Shown: positions 1 to 5,682 of the stretch, in pieces
Layout: the number at the start of each line of letters is the position of its first letter
How positions within the stretch are numbered: position 1 is the first letter of the stretch
Assembly: GCA_002728915.1 (NCBI GenBank)
Contig: PBWE01000024.1
Span: 14,273 to 20,774, forward strand
Source of the DNA: Micrococcales bacterium
GTDB lineage: Bacteria; Actinomycetota; Actinomycetes; S36-B12
Length of the DNA stretch: 6,502 bases
Direction of reading: 5' to 3'
The notes under the pieces: model-generated
Told to the model about the DNA's origin: nothing
The model's database searches: none
What the model saw: only the letters and a program-made list of their open reading frames with translations
Program-made: the position numbers and the translations under genes

Positions 1-192
1 CCAAGAATGGAACACGTCCGCGACATCCATCACGTTGCCGAATTCGATCGACTGGAGATCCAGCACTTCTTCGAGGTGTACAAGGACCTCGAGCCGGGCA
101 AGTCAGTAGAAGGCGCTACCTGGGTGGGGCGCTCAGACGCAGAGACCGAAATCCATCAATCGTGGGAGCGCTACCGCTCTTCACACTCTTAG
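1..192 (+). CDS. ppa: Inorganic pyrophosphatase, C-terminal end (5' part outside window)
   Basis: This is the last 63 codons of a family I soluble inorganic pyrophosphatase, which hydrolyses cytoplasmic pyrophosphate to two phosphates and so drives biosynthetic reactions forward. The frame is open from base 1 and ends at TAG 190-192. The visible part contains the family's C-terminal signature, a helix ending HFFEVYKDLEPGK. Its Tyr-Lys pair corresponds to the conserved active-site Tyr and Lys near the end of E. coli PPase. It is followed by an acidic, Ala/Glu-rich last helix (SDAETEIHQSWERYR). The usual GKxVK is GKSVE here, a mild variation. The metal-binding aspartates lie upstream of the window and cannot be checked. 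An ATG at base 7 lies inside the conserved domain and is not the true start. The gene converges on the phosphate-uptake genes, with 44 nt between the stop codons. Confidence 0.93.
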   Translation, partial: PRMEHVRDIHHVAEFDRLEIQHFFEVYKDLEPGKSVEGATWVGRSDAETEIHQSWERYRSSHS

Positions 193-236
193 TTCACCGC
201 GACGCTCATCGCACTACAGCGGAACTGCACGCTCGC

Positions 237-1394
237 CTAGTTCTCTCCAGCCACGGTGACCTTCAAGGGCTCGAACGTCTTAATCCTTACAGGCTCAGGA
301 AGCGGCGTGAGGCCGTATGTCTCCAGAGCACCCTGGCCCGCCAGGCGCAGTGAATATTGGGCTACCGACAGGGGCAGCGGGTCCGCAGGGTCGTCACACA
401 CGAGCAGGTGCCCGGTGCCCAGGACGGGCCAACCGACAACTGCCTGATCTTCCTGAAGGATGATCTTGGATGCCGCAAGATCGAAAATCTCATCATCGGG
501 GATGCCGCCAACGGCGGGGGTGGCGGCGATATTCCCCCGGTCATCGACCGACAGCGCCATCGCCCCGGATCCGATCTTCGCCAGTTGGGGGTCGTCCGGG
601 AAGGCGATGAGCTCTTCCTCGGCGCCATCATCGCCGTACGTCACGGGGAAGGCGGCAGTCGGGACGAACGCATTGAACGCTTCGAAAACGGGAAGGACGG
701 CGACGGCGCCTTCCATGAAGGCCAGCTCTTCTGTCATTTCAAAAGACGAGCCAAAGTTAATGTCCCCGGGCAGGCGTTCGAGTGTTCCCTCTGACCAGGA
801 TTGCGGCGCTTCCTCCGACAGCCAGGTAGTCATAGCCTGGACCGATCCTCGATCCTGATCGACCGTGTACACCTCGATGTCGGGCAGCCCTGAGAGATCG
901 AATCCCTCATTCACATCGATGATCGCTGGGTCTTCCCACGAGGTGATAGAGCCATTGAGAATCCCCGCGACGGCATCCGCGGTCAAGACCAAACCCTCGA
1001 GCCCGAAAATGTTGTACGCGAGAGTTACCGGGTAGCTGAACAGCGGGACGTAGATGACATCCCCTGCTGGGCACACGGCACTGAACTCGGATACATCTTC
1101 AGGGGACGGTGTCCCATCGACGACCTTCAGCTTGGCCGGCTCTTGCGGCCCTACCTCTATCAGCGTCTGTTCGGGGCAAACTGAGGTCAGCGCATCCCCC
1201 ACAAAGGTCATCGCGCCCAGCAGATTCTCAGGTACCGAGACATCGGTGGAGCCCGTCTGGCAGTCGATTTGCGATTCGGCCTGAGCGGCCAACACATCGG
1301 GCGGCATCGGAGGGGTGCAGGCCGACGCCGCGGCGGCGACGGAGAGCGCGAACGCCGAGAGGGCGATGCCGCGACCACGTCGTGGGTCGAGCAT
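237..1394 (-). CDS. Divergent PstS-like substrate-binding lipoprotein
   Basis: 385 residues. The N-terminus is a lipoprotein signal: basic start (LDPRRGRG), hydrophobic stretch 10-25, and a lipobox-like A-S-A-C with Cys26 as the likely lipidated residue. The body follows the PstS (COG0226-type periplasmic phosphate-binding) fold. The segment LTADAVAGILNGSITSW (137-153) through DVN matches the Ltp..l..If.GkI.nWnDp...Np block, and a glycine-rich end region (GQGALETYGLTPLP) resembles the PstS C-terminus. However, the phosphate-ligand loop is changed. At 178-185 it reads VDQDRGSV where the adjacent PstS has RADKSGTT, and the early GGGASFP motif is absent. Cysteines at 45, 73, 108 and 333 could form disulfides outside the cell. 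The ATG at 1394 was chosen because it gives a clean lipoprotein signal and has GAGAGG 3 nt upstream; earlier in-frame starts would run into pstS. The gene lies 41 nt behind pstS and is probably co-transcribed. A specific ligand cannot be assigned; it may be an accessory or anchoring partner of the Pst system. Confidence 0.82.
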   Translation of the reverse strand: MLDPRRGRGIALSAFALSVAAAASACTPPMPPDVLAAQAESQIDCQTGSTDVSVPENLLGAMTFVGDALTSVCPEQTLIEVGPQEPAKLKVVDGTPSPEDVSEFSAVCPAGDVIYVPLFSYPVTLAYNIFGLEGLVLTADAVAGILNGSITSWEDPAIIDVNEGFDLSGLPDIEVYTVDQDRGSVQAMTTWLSEEAPQSWSEGTLERLPGDINFGSSFEMTEELAFMEGAVAVLPVFEAFNAFVPTAAFPVTYGDDGAEEELIAFPDDPQLAKIGSGAMALSVDDRGNIAATPAVGGIPDDEIFDLAASKIILQEDQAVVGWPVLGTGHLLVCDDPADPLPLSVAQYSLRLAGQGALETYGLTPLPEPVRIKTFEPLKVTVAGEN

Positions 1395-1435
1395 CGCCCT
1401 CTCGCGCCTATTCACTTGTTTATCAGTTCCCTGTG

Positions 1436-2494
1436 CTACTTGATCTTGCGAACGAGCTGCTTGGCCTTGGCGAGCACCTTGCCGCCGACGGGGACGAAGC
1501 CGAGCGAGGATGCCCGCGACGGACCACACTTCTGGATCACGTAGTCCTGGAACTGGCGAACACCGAGCCCGTTCGGCCCCTTGCCGTCCGTGCGTCCCAA
1601 GCCGTAGCTGAAGATGGCGATCGGGTAGGCACCGCTCACGTTCACGTTGTAGTTCAGATCAACGAGCCCACTGGCCTGCACGTCGGTCTGGTTCGCCAGG
1701 TTGCGAGCCGCGCTGCGAGAGGAAGGAGCAACGTACTGGCCCTTTTTGTTCTGGATTCGTGCTGCCGGGTAGCCCTTCGAGTCACCCAGGTCTACATAGC
1801 CGATGGCACCGTTGGTCTTTTGAATCTGCGCCATGACTCCGGCGTTCTTGTTTCCGGAGATGGAGTTTGACGGAGGCTTTCCACCGGGGAACGCGGTCGA
1901 CATGATGTCTTCGACGGAGCTCCAGATCGTCGGCGACCAGGAGTTGAAGTGCTGGAGGAGGTTATTCGTGGTGCCGGACTTGTCAGCTCGGTAGACCACA
2001 GTGATCTTCTGGTTTGGAATACCAGCCGCGATTCTCGGGTTCGACCTGAGGATCTCACGGTCTCGCCAGTTGGTGATCTTGCCGGCCATGATTTTGGTCA
2101 AGGTCTTCTGCTTCAACTGGATAGCAGAACCGAGCGACCGACCGTTGTTCTTGTTCTTCAGGTTGATCGGGAAGGTGATCGCCCCGCCGATGTTGGGAAT
2201 GTAGGTCCATCCCCAGCTGGGAGCCGTACCTGGCTTGAACTTCGAGTCGCTCTGAGCGTAAACGAAGGTGCCCTTGGTGAAGTTGCCCTTACCAGTGCCC
2301 GAACCCGTCGACGTGTACTCAACGTTGAAGTTGTTCTGGGAAGCGTTGAAGTCGGTGAGGCATTGGGACAAGAAGACGTACGGGAAGGACGCGCCGCCTC
2401 CGGGGATATTCTCGTCTGCACTTGCCGGAGAAGCCATGGCCACCGTTCCTGCGGCCAGGGCCGTTCCAGCGACAATGGCGATCATTCGTCGCAC
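1436..2494 (-). CDS. pstS: Phosphate-binding protein PstS (secreted)
   Basis: 352 residues from a GTG start. This is the extracytoplasmic receptor that binds inorganic phosphate and delivers it to PstCA. The canonical ligand motifs are all visible: GGGASFP at 32-38 (Ser36/Phe37 match E. coli Thr10/Phe11), STGSGTG at 62-68, an AQSDS loop around Asp83, and RADKSGTT at 169-176. In the last, Arg169, Asp171, Ser173, Gly174 and Thr175 match E. coli Arg135, Asp137, Ser139, Gly140 and Thr141. GAIGYVDLGD (229-238) is also typical. The signal peptide is residues 1-26 (RRM start, hydrophobic core, ASPASA end), with cleavage before Asp27. There is no lipobox cysteine. Cys45 and Cys323 are the only cysteines, and the C-terminus is basic. 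GTG 2494 was chosen for its signal-peptide fit and GGAG 7 nt upstream. ATG 2545 also has GGAG 5 nt upstream and would add 17 residues. The gene follows pstB after 126 nt that hold candidate PHO boxes. Confidence 0.93.
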   Translation of the reverse strand: MRRMIAIVAGTALAAGTVAMASPASADENIPGGGASFPYVFLSQCLTDFNASQNNFNVEYTSTGSGTGKGNFTKGTFVYAQSDSKFKPGTAPSWGWTYIPNIGGAITFPINLKNKNNGRSLGSAIQLKQKTLTKIMAGKITNWRDREILRSNPRIAAGIPNQKITVVYRADKSGTTNNLLQHFNSWSPTIWSSVEDIMSTAFPGGKPPSNSISGNKNAGVMAQIQKTNGAIGYVDLGDSKGYPAARIQNKKGQYVAPSSRSAARNLANQTDVQASGLVDLNYNVNVSGAYPIAIFSYGLGRTDGKGPNGLGVRQFQDYVIQKCGPSRASSLGFVPVGGKVLAKAKQLVRKIK

Positions 2495-2501
2495 GATGAA
2501 A

Positions 2502-2505
2502 CTCC
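2502..2505 (-). promoter_or_regulatory. Ribosome binding site GGAG of pstS
   Basis: Read on the minus strand, GGAG lies 7 nt before the GTG at 2494. This supports that codon as the start and yields a normal short, basic signal-peptide N-region. A competing GGAG lies 5 nt before an in-frame ATG at 2545, so the start is not settled by this site alone. Confidence 0.6.
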
Positions 2506-2576
2506 AATCTGTTGGAAACTGACCCGAGGAAATTAAGTGCGCCATCTGAACTCCGTTCTCAGTTTCCGTATCCGAC

Positions 2577-2625
2577 CGTCAACGTTTAGGTGAACTCTGC
2601 GTTACCAGGTGAACACAGTCTTAAC
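2577..2625 (-). promoter_or_regulatory. Candidate PHO-box cluster upstream of pstS
   Basis: On the minus strand this region holds two perfect GTTCACC heptamers (2614-2608 and 2595-2589), flanked by the degenerate copies GTTAAGA (2625-2619, overlapping the pstB stop codon) and GTTGACG (2583-2577). Start-to-start distances are 11, 19 and 12 nt. GTTCACC in 11-nt direct repeats is the unit described for Streptomyces PhoP binding. Between the two perfect copies, GGTAAC can pair with GTTCACC apart from one bulged C, giving a partial dyad. The position, 83 to 131 nt upstream of the pstS start, suggests a separate phosphate-controlled promoter for pstS. No convincing -10 element was found, so the transcription start is unknown. 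Confidence 0.6.
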
Positions 2626-3496
2626 CAAAACGTCCGTTGACGTAGTCCAGAGTTCGTTGATCTTGTGGGCTCCCGAAAATGTCAGTCGTCGGCCCCTGTT
2701 CGATGACATACCCGGGTTCGTTCTCCGCCGCGAGGAAGAACGCTGTGTAGTCGGATACCCGCACGGCTTGCTGCATGTTGTGGGTGACGATGACGATGGT
2801 GATGTCTTTGGACAACTCCCTGACGGTTTCTTCAATCTTCAACGTCGACGTCGGATCGAGCGCCGAGCACGGCTCATCCATAAGGAGGACGTGCGGCTGC
2901 ACGGCAAGAGCGCGAGCGATGACGAGTCGCTGTTGCTGACCACCCGACAGCTCCCCTGCTGCAGAATCAAGGCGATCCTTGACCTCATTCCAGAGCCCTG
3001 CGGAGGTCAAGGTCTCTTCGACGATGTCATCGTGCTGATCACGCTTCATGCCCGACAACTTCAAGCCCGAGAGGACATTTCCGCGGATAGTCATGCTGGG
3101 GAAGGGGTTCGGCTTTTGGAAAACCATCCCGATCTGAAGGCGAATGTGAACGGGATCGATGTCTGTGTCATAAATGTCCTTGCCCTCATACAGGACGGAT
3201 CCGGCTAGGGCAGCACCGGGAATCAGTTCGTGAAGTCGATTGAGGGTTCGAATGTAGGTCGACTTTCCGCATCCTGATGGCCCGATAAGGGCGGTCACCG
3301 TGTTCTTGGGAAACGCGATGTTTACGCCCTCGAGCACCTTGCGCTTACCGAACCACACGGAGACGTCTTGAGACTCGAGCTCGATGGGCCCGACGGATTT
3401 TGGCTCCACGAACTGCTCTTCGAGCACGGTGACATCACTTTCGTAGTGAGCGGTTGATTCGTATTCAGTGGTTGGTTCGTATTCAGCGGTTGACAT
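2621..3496 (-). CDS. pstB: Phosphate import ATP-binding protein PstB
   Basis: 291 residues. This is the cytoplasmic ATPase that powers phosphate import through PstCA. All ABC motifs are intact: Walker [10 protein letters not shown] (72-80), Q-loop VFQKPNPFP (125-133), signature LSGGQQQRL (183-191), Walker B with D-loop [12 protein letters not shown] (204-215), and the H-loop Thr-His at 238-239. The sequence around the Q-loop and the ending with D(Y)VNGRFG are characteristic of PstB among ABC proteins. It is about 30 residues longer than the usual ~260. The extra N-terminus is acidic and tyrosine-rich, with repeated EYExTx hexapeptides at 5-16 and a weaker copy to about 22. The DNA behind this is an 18-bp tandem repeat that reaches across the start codon. 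ATG 3496 is supported by a perfect AGGAGG 5 nt upstream, which overlaps the pstA stop codon. The gap to pstA is 9 nt, so translation is probably coupled. Confidence 0.96.
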   Translation of the reverse strand: MSTAEYEPTTEYESTAHYESDVTVLEEQFVEPKSVGPIELESQDVSVWFGKRKVLEGVNIAFPKNTVTALIGPSGCGKSTYIRTLNRLHELIPGAALAGSVLYEGKDIYDTDIDPVHIRLQIGMVFQKPNPFPSMTIRGNVLSGLKLSGMKRDQHDDIVEETLTSAGLWNEVKDRLDSAAGELSGGQQQRLVIARALAVQPHVLLMDEPCSALDPTSTLKIEETVRELSKDITIVIVTHNMQQAVRVSDYTAFFLAAENEPGYVIEQGPTTDIFGSPQDQRTLDYVNGRFG

Positions 3497-3502
3497 GTAT
3501 TC
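3449..3502 (-). repeat. Three 18-bp imperfect tandem repeats across the pstB start
   Basis: Minus-strand units are GAATACATGTCAACCGCT (3502-3485), GAATACGAACCAACCACT (3484-3467) and GAATACGAATCAACCGCT (3466-3449). The first and third differ only at three bases, and there the first unit has the ATG start codon where the others have GAA. The next 18 nt (3448-3431) keep a decayed first half (CACTACGAA). The period is a multiple of three, so copy-number change keeps the frame and lengthens or shortens the Glu-Tyr-Glu tail of PstB. The first unit also contains the spacer and last base of the Shine-Dalgarno sequence. Confidence 0.85.
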
Positions 3503-3507
3503 CTCCT
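3502..3507 (-). promoter_or_regulatory. Perfect Shine-Dalgarno AGGAGG of pstB
   Basis: Full AGGAGG on the minus strand, 5 nt before ATG 3496. Its first two bases lie in the TAG stop codon of pstA (3508-3506). This fixes the pstB start and is the strongest ribosome binding site seen in the window. Confidence 0.85.
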
Positions 3508-4609
3508 AGCGGAACCTATTCAGACGGTCTCGCCCAAGAATTCGAGCGAGAGTGAACAAAATGAGTACGAGAATCATGAGTACGAGTGCTGCGCCCCACG
3601 CGCGAGTGACCGCACCCGGGTACGGCAGCGCCACGTTGTCGAAGATGTACGTTGGAAGCGCTGCAATCGGATCGGCGATGGGGTTCAGGATTGTCTGGTC
3701 GCTCTTCAGCGAGGTCAATAGCAACGGAGCAGTCTCACCGATGACCCGGGCGACCCCCAGGATGATCGCGGTGATGACGCCGGTCTTCGCGGCGGGGATG
3801 ACCACGCGCAGGACCACGCGGGCCCGAGTTGATCCGAGGGCGAGCGCTCCCGTGCGCAGCTCCTCAGGAATGAGGCGCAGTACTTCCTCGGCTGTCCGGG
3901 CGACGGTGGGCAGCATGAGGATGGCGTAGGCAAGGCCACCAGCGAACGCGCTTTGGTTCATGGCCCCCGAAACGATGAGAACCGTCAGAATGAACAATCC
4001 GGCAACGATGGACGGGATTCCGCTCATGGCCTGGACGAAGAATCGGACGTACGGGACTGCCCGGCCTCGGACCTCGGTGATGTAGATGGCCGTGGCGATC
4101 CCAATCGGAACGGCGATCAGGCTGGCGATCAGGACGATCATGAGGGTCCCGATGACAGCGTGACCTAAACCTCCGTATTCCAGGGGCGTACTGGGGTTGA
4201 TGTACACGTTGTTTTGGAAGAGGAACGAGGAGCGGAAGCCGTCTTCACCCCAGAGTGCTTCCAGGCCTCGGGCGATCAAAGATCCGAGGACGGACGTGAG
4301 AATGATGAAACTGAAGAGTGTCGCGCCGACGGCAAGGACGATGATCACCGAATCGGCCGCTCCCTGTCGGCCCTTTGTTGCGACCGCAGCAATTCCTGCC
4401 GCCAGGAGTTGAAGCGGGAAGTAGACCGCCACGAGCAGAATGGGCCCCGGAATGTCGGTGTACATGAAGATGAGAGCGACAAGCGCGGCAGGCAGAAGCG
4501 CCGCAACAGCAATCCAGGCCTGTAAGCGGGCTGGCTTCTTCGTCCATGGACGTTGTGGCTTCTGCGCGGACCATTCAGCGATCTGCTCGCGATCAAGGAC
4601 CTGGGTCAT
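3506..4609 (-). CDS. pstA: Phosphate ABC transporter permease PstA
   Basis: 367 residues. This is one half of the transmembrane channel, pairing with PstC. The core matches PstA: a periplasmic loop with GGLGHAVIGT (146-155), IAVPIGIATAIYITE (165-179), MSGIPSIVAGLF (195-206), the cytoplasmic EAA loop that contacts PstB (about 241-272, EEVLRLIPEELRTGALALGS onward), and ARVIGETAPLL (287-297). Membrane segments are visible near 31-50, 54-78, 86-112, 150-175, 195-215, 222-236, 275-295 and 335-356. The first two are additional to the usual six, and the protein is about 65 residues longer than E. coli PstA. Such N-terminal extensions are, to my knowledge, seen in other actinobacterial PstA proteins. 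The ATG at 4609 overlaps the pstC TGA by 4 nt (ATGA) and has GGAG 6 nt upstream, consistent with coupled translation. Confidence 0.95.
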   Translation of the reverse strand: MTQVLDREQIAEWSAQKPQRPWTKKPARLQAWIAVAALLPAALVALIFMYTDIPGPILLVAVYFPLQLLAAGIAAVATKGRQGAADSVIIVLAVGATLFSFIILTSVLGSLIARGLEALWGEDGFRSSFLFQNNVYINPSTPLEYGGLGHAVIGTLMIVLIASLIAVPIGIATAIYITEVRGRAVPYVRFFVQAMSGIPSIVAGLFILTVLIVSGAMNQSAFAGGLAYAILMLPTVARTAEEVLRLIPEELRTGALALGSTRARVVLRVVIPAAKTGVITAIILGVARVIGETAPLLLTSLKSDQTILNPIADPIAALPTYIFDNVALPYPGAVTRAWGAALVLMILVLILFTLARILGRDRLNRFR

Positions 4610-5580
4610 CGCTCGCTCCGTCCCGTCTTTTGAACGATGAGGTTGGCGATGACGTTGACAACCAGCGTTCCAACGAAGAGGAAGAAGCCGGCGGCGAGAA
4701 GCAGGTTGAGCTCGTAGGGACCGGAGACCTCTCCGAAGGTGGCAACGATCAACGTGGCAACGGATCCGCCTTCGGATTCGATGATCTTGTACCAGTTGAT
4801 GTCGTAGACCAATTTCAGGACGAAGAAGATGGCGATGGTCTCACCCAGTGCCCGACCAAGCCCGAGCATGATTCCACCGACGATGCCTCCACGACCGTAG
4901 GGAAGCGCAACATGCCGGAGCATGGTCCAAAGGGAACAACCGAGGGCTTCCGCCGCATTGATTAATTCCGGTGGAGTCCTCCCGAGCACCTCACGCGAAA
5001 CCGAGGTGATGATGGGAATCATCATGATGCCCAACACGAAACCGGCAATGAACGGGGTTCCGTTGAAGTTCCCCGAATCGTTTTGGAATATCGGAATCCA
5101 CCCGAGGTACTTGTTAAGCAAGAACTGCCACTGCTCCGCAGGTGGACTGAGGAGGTAGAAGGCCCACAAACCCAAAATGATGGAAGGAATCGCTGCCATC
5201 AGGTCGATGACGTTTGTCATTGCCCGACCCAGTCGACGAGGCGCCAGGAAAACAATGAAGACGCTGAGCAATAGGGACACCGGTACGGCGATGACGAGAC
5301 CGATGACCGACAGCAGGACGGAGCCGTAGAGCATTCCCCAGATGCCAGCGACCGGCTCGTCCCCTTGATCGACCTTCCATTCCGTTGTGAAAAGGAAGCT
5401 CCATCCCTGGGTCGTGATTGCTTCCACGGCGGCAACGCCCAAGAAGATCGCTATCCCAGCGAGCACGAGAAGGGCCGTGAAGGCAGCTACCGTGATGCCT
5501 CGATTGAAGACCCTGTCGCCGCGGTGGGAGGTGGCTGCCGCGTCGAGATCTCGACGGGTCTCCGTCGGCGGGGCTGCCAT
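4606..5580 (-). CDS. pstC: Phosphate ABC transporter permease PstC
   Basis: 324 residues. This is the other half of the phosphate channel. After a hydrophilic 27-residue N-terminus come six membrane segments, near 28-52, 82-110, 123-145, 175-193, 230-255 and 290-315. Typical PstC blocks are visible: AGIWGMLYGSVLLSVIGLVI (78-97), DLMAAIPSIILGLWA (126-140), the EAA loop (197-227, SREVLGRTPPELINAAEALG region), and LGRALGETIAIFF (241-253). It is the first gene after a 102-nt gap holding candidate PHO boxes and probably heads the pst transcript. The ATG at 5580 is the only in-frame start before an upstream stop, yet no Shine-Dalgarno sequence is visible in front of it, unlike pstA and pstB. The gene ends in a 4-nt overlap with pstA. 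Confidence 0.96.
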   Translation of the reverse strand: MAAPPTETRRDLDAAATSHRGDRVFNRGITVAAFTALLVLAGIAIFLGVAAVEAITTQGWSFLFTTEWKVDQGDEPVAGIWGMLYGSVLLSVIGLVIAVPVSLLLSVFIVFLAPRRLGRAMTNVIDLMAAIPSIILGLWAFYLLSPPAEQWQFLLNKYLGWIPIFQNDSGNFNGTPFIAGFVLGIMMIPIITSVSREVLGRTPPELINAAEALGCSLWTMLRHVALPYGRGGIVGGIMLGLGRALGETIAIFFVLKLVYDINWYKIIESEGGSVATLIVATFGEVSGPYELNLLLAAGFFLFVGTLVVNVIANLIVQKTGRSER

Positions 5581-5596
5581 GCGGGAACTTTGGCGA

Positions 5597-5612
5597 CAGC
5601 GCGTAGCCGCTG
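5597..5612 (-). other. Small hairpin in the pstC leader
   Basis: On the minus strand, CAGCG and CGCTG flank a 6-nt loop (GCTACG), a 5-bp stem ending 16 nt before the pstC ATG. There is no following T-run, so it is not an intrinsic terminator. If transcribed, it would lie in the untranslated leader where the ribosome must land. A stem this short can arise by chance. Confidence 0.3.
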
Positions 5613-5630
5613 GATGATGGGTACCTAACT

Positions 5631-5663
5631 CACATGCGAACCCATGCTGAACGCAAGGTGAAT
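5631..5663 (-). promoter_or_regulatory. Candidate PHO box (three 11-nt direct repeats) upstream of pstC
   Basis: On the minus strand, ATTCACCTTGC, GTTCAGCATGG and GTTCGCATGTG follow each other with an exact 11-nt period. Their first seven bases match GTTCACC at 6, 6 and 5 positions. This is the architecture described for Streptomyces PhoP direct repeat units. The array sits in the 102-nt gap between moaB and pstC, ending 50 nt before the pstC ATG. It suggests phosphate-starvation activation of the pst genes. No good -10 hexamer was recognised, so promoter position is uncertain. Confidence 0.65.
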
Positions 5664-5682
5664 AACGTGTCGCAAATGTGTC

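Noticed and set aside
192..198. Single plus-strand GTTCACC right after the ppa stop
   Set aside because: It is an isolated copy with no 11-nt partner, downstream of two converging genes, and one chance occurrence of a heptamer is expected in a window of this size.
193..236. Possible bidirectional terminator in the ppa/PstS-like convergent gap
   Set aside because: Only 4-bp pairings such as GCGA with TCGC were found, with no T-run on either strand.
1109..1870. 253-codon open frame on the plus strand
   Set aside because: It lies antisense across the two PstS-type genes, is rich in Arg/Ala/Ser as expected from reversed GC-rich codons, and has no recognisable domain.
1949..2536. 195-codon open frame on the plus strand
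   Set aside because: Antisense to pstS, which is clearly coding with conserved motifs; the plus-strand product resembles no known protein.
2495..2580. Sigma70-type promoter starting with TTGACG at 2582-2577 on the minus strand
   Set aside because: No -10-like hexamer occurs 16-18 nt downstream; GATACG is only 5 nt away. The -35 match may just be part of the GTTGACG repeat.
2609..3208. 199-codon open frame on the plus strand
   Set aside because: Antisense to pstB, whose ABC motifs are complete; the open frame is a by-product of pstB codon usage.
4546..4965. 139-codon acidic open frame on the plus strand
   Set aside because: It runs antisense over the pstC/pstA junction, has no family resemblance, and its composition reflects reversed hydrophobic codons.
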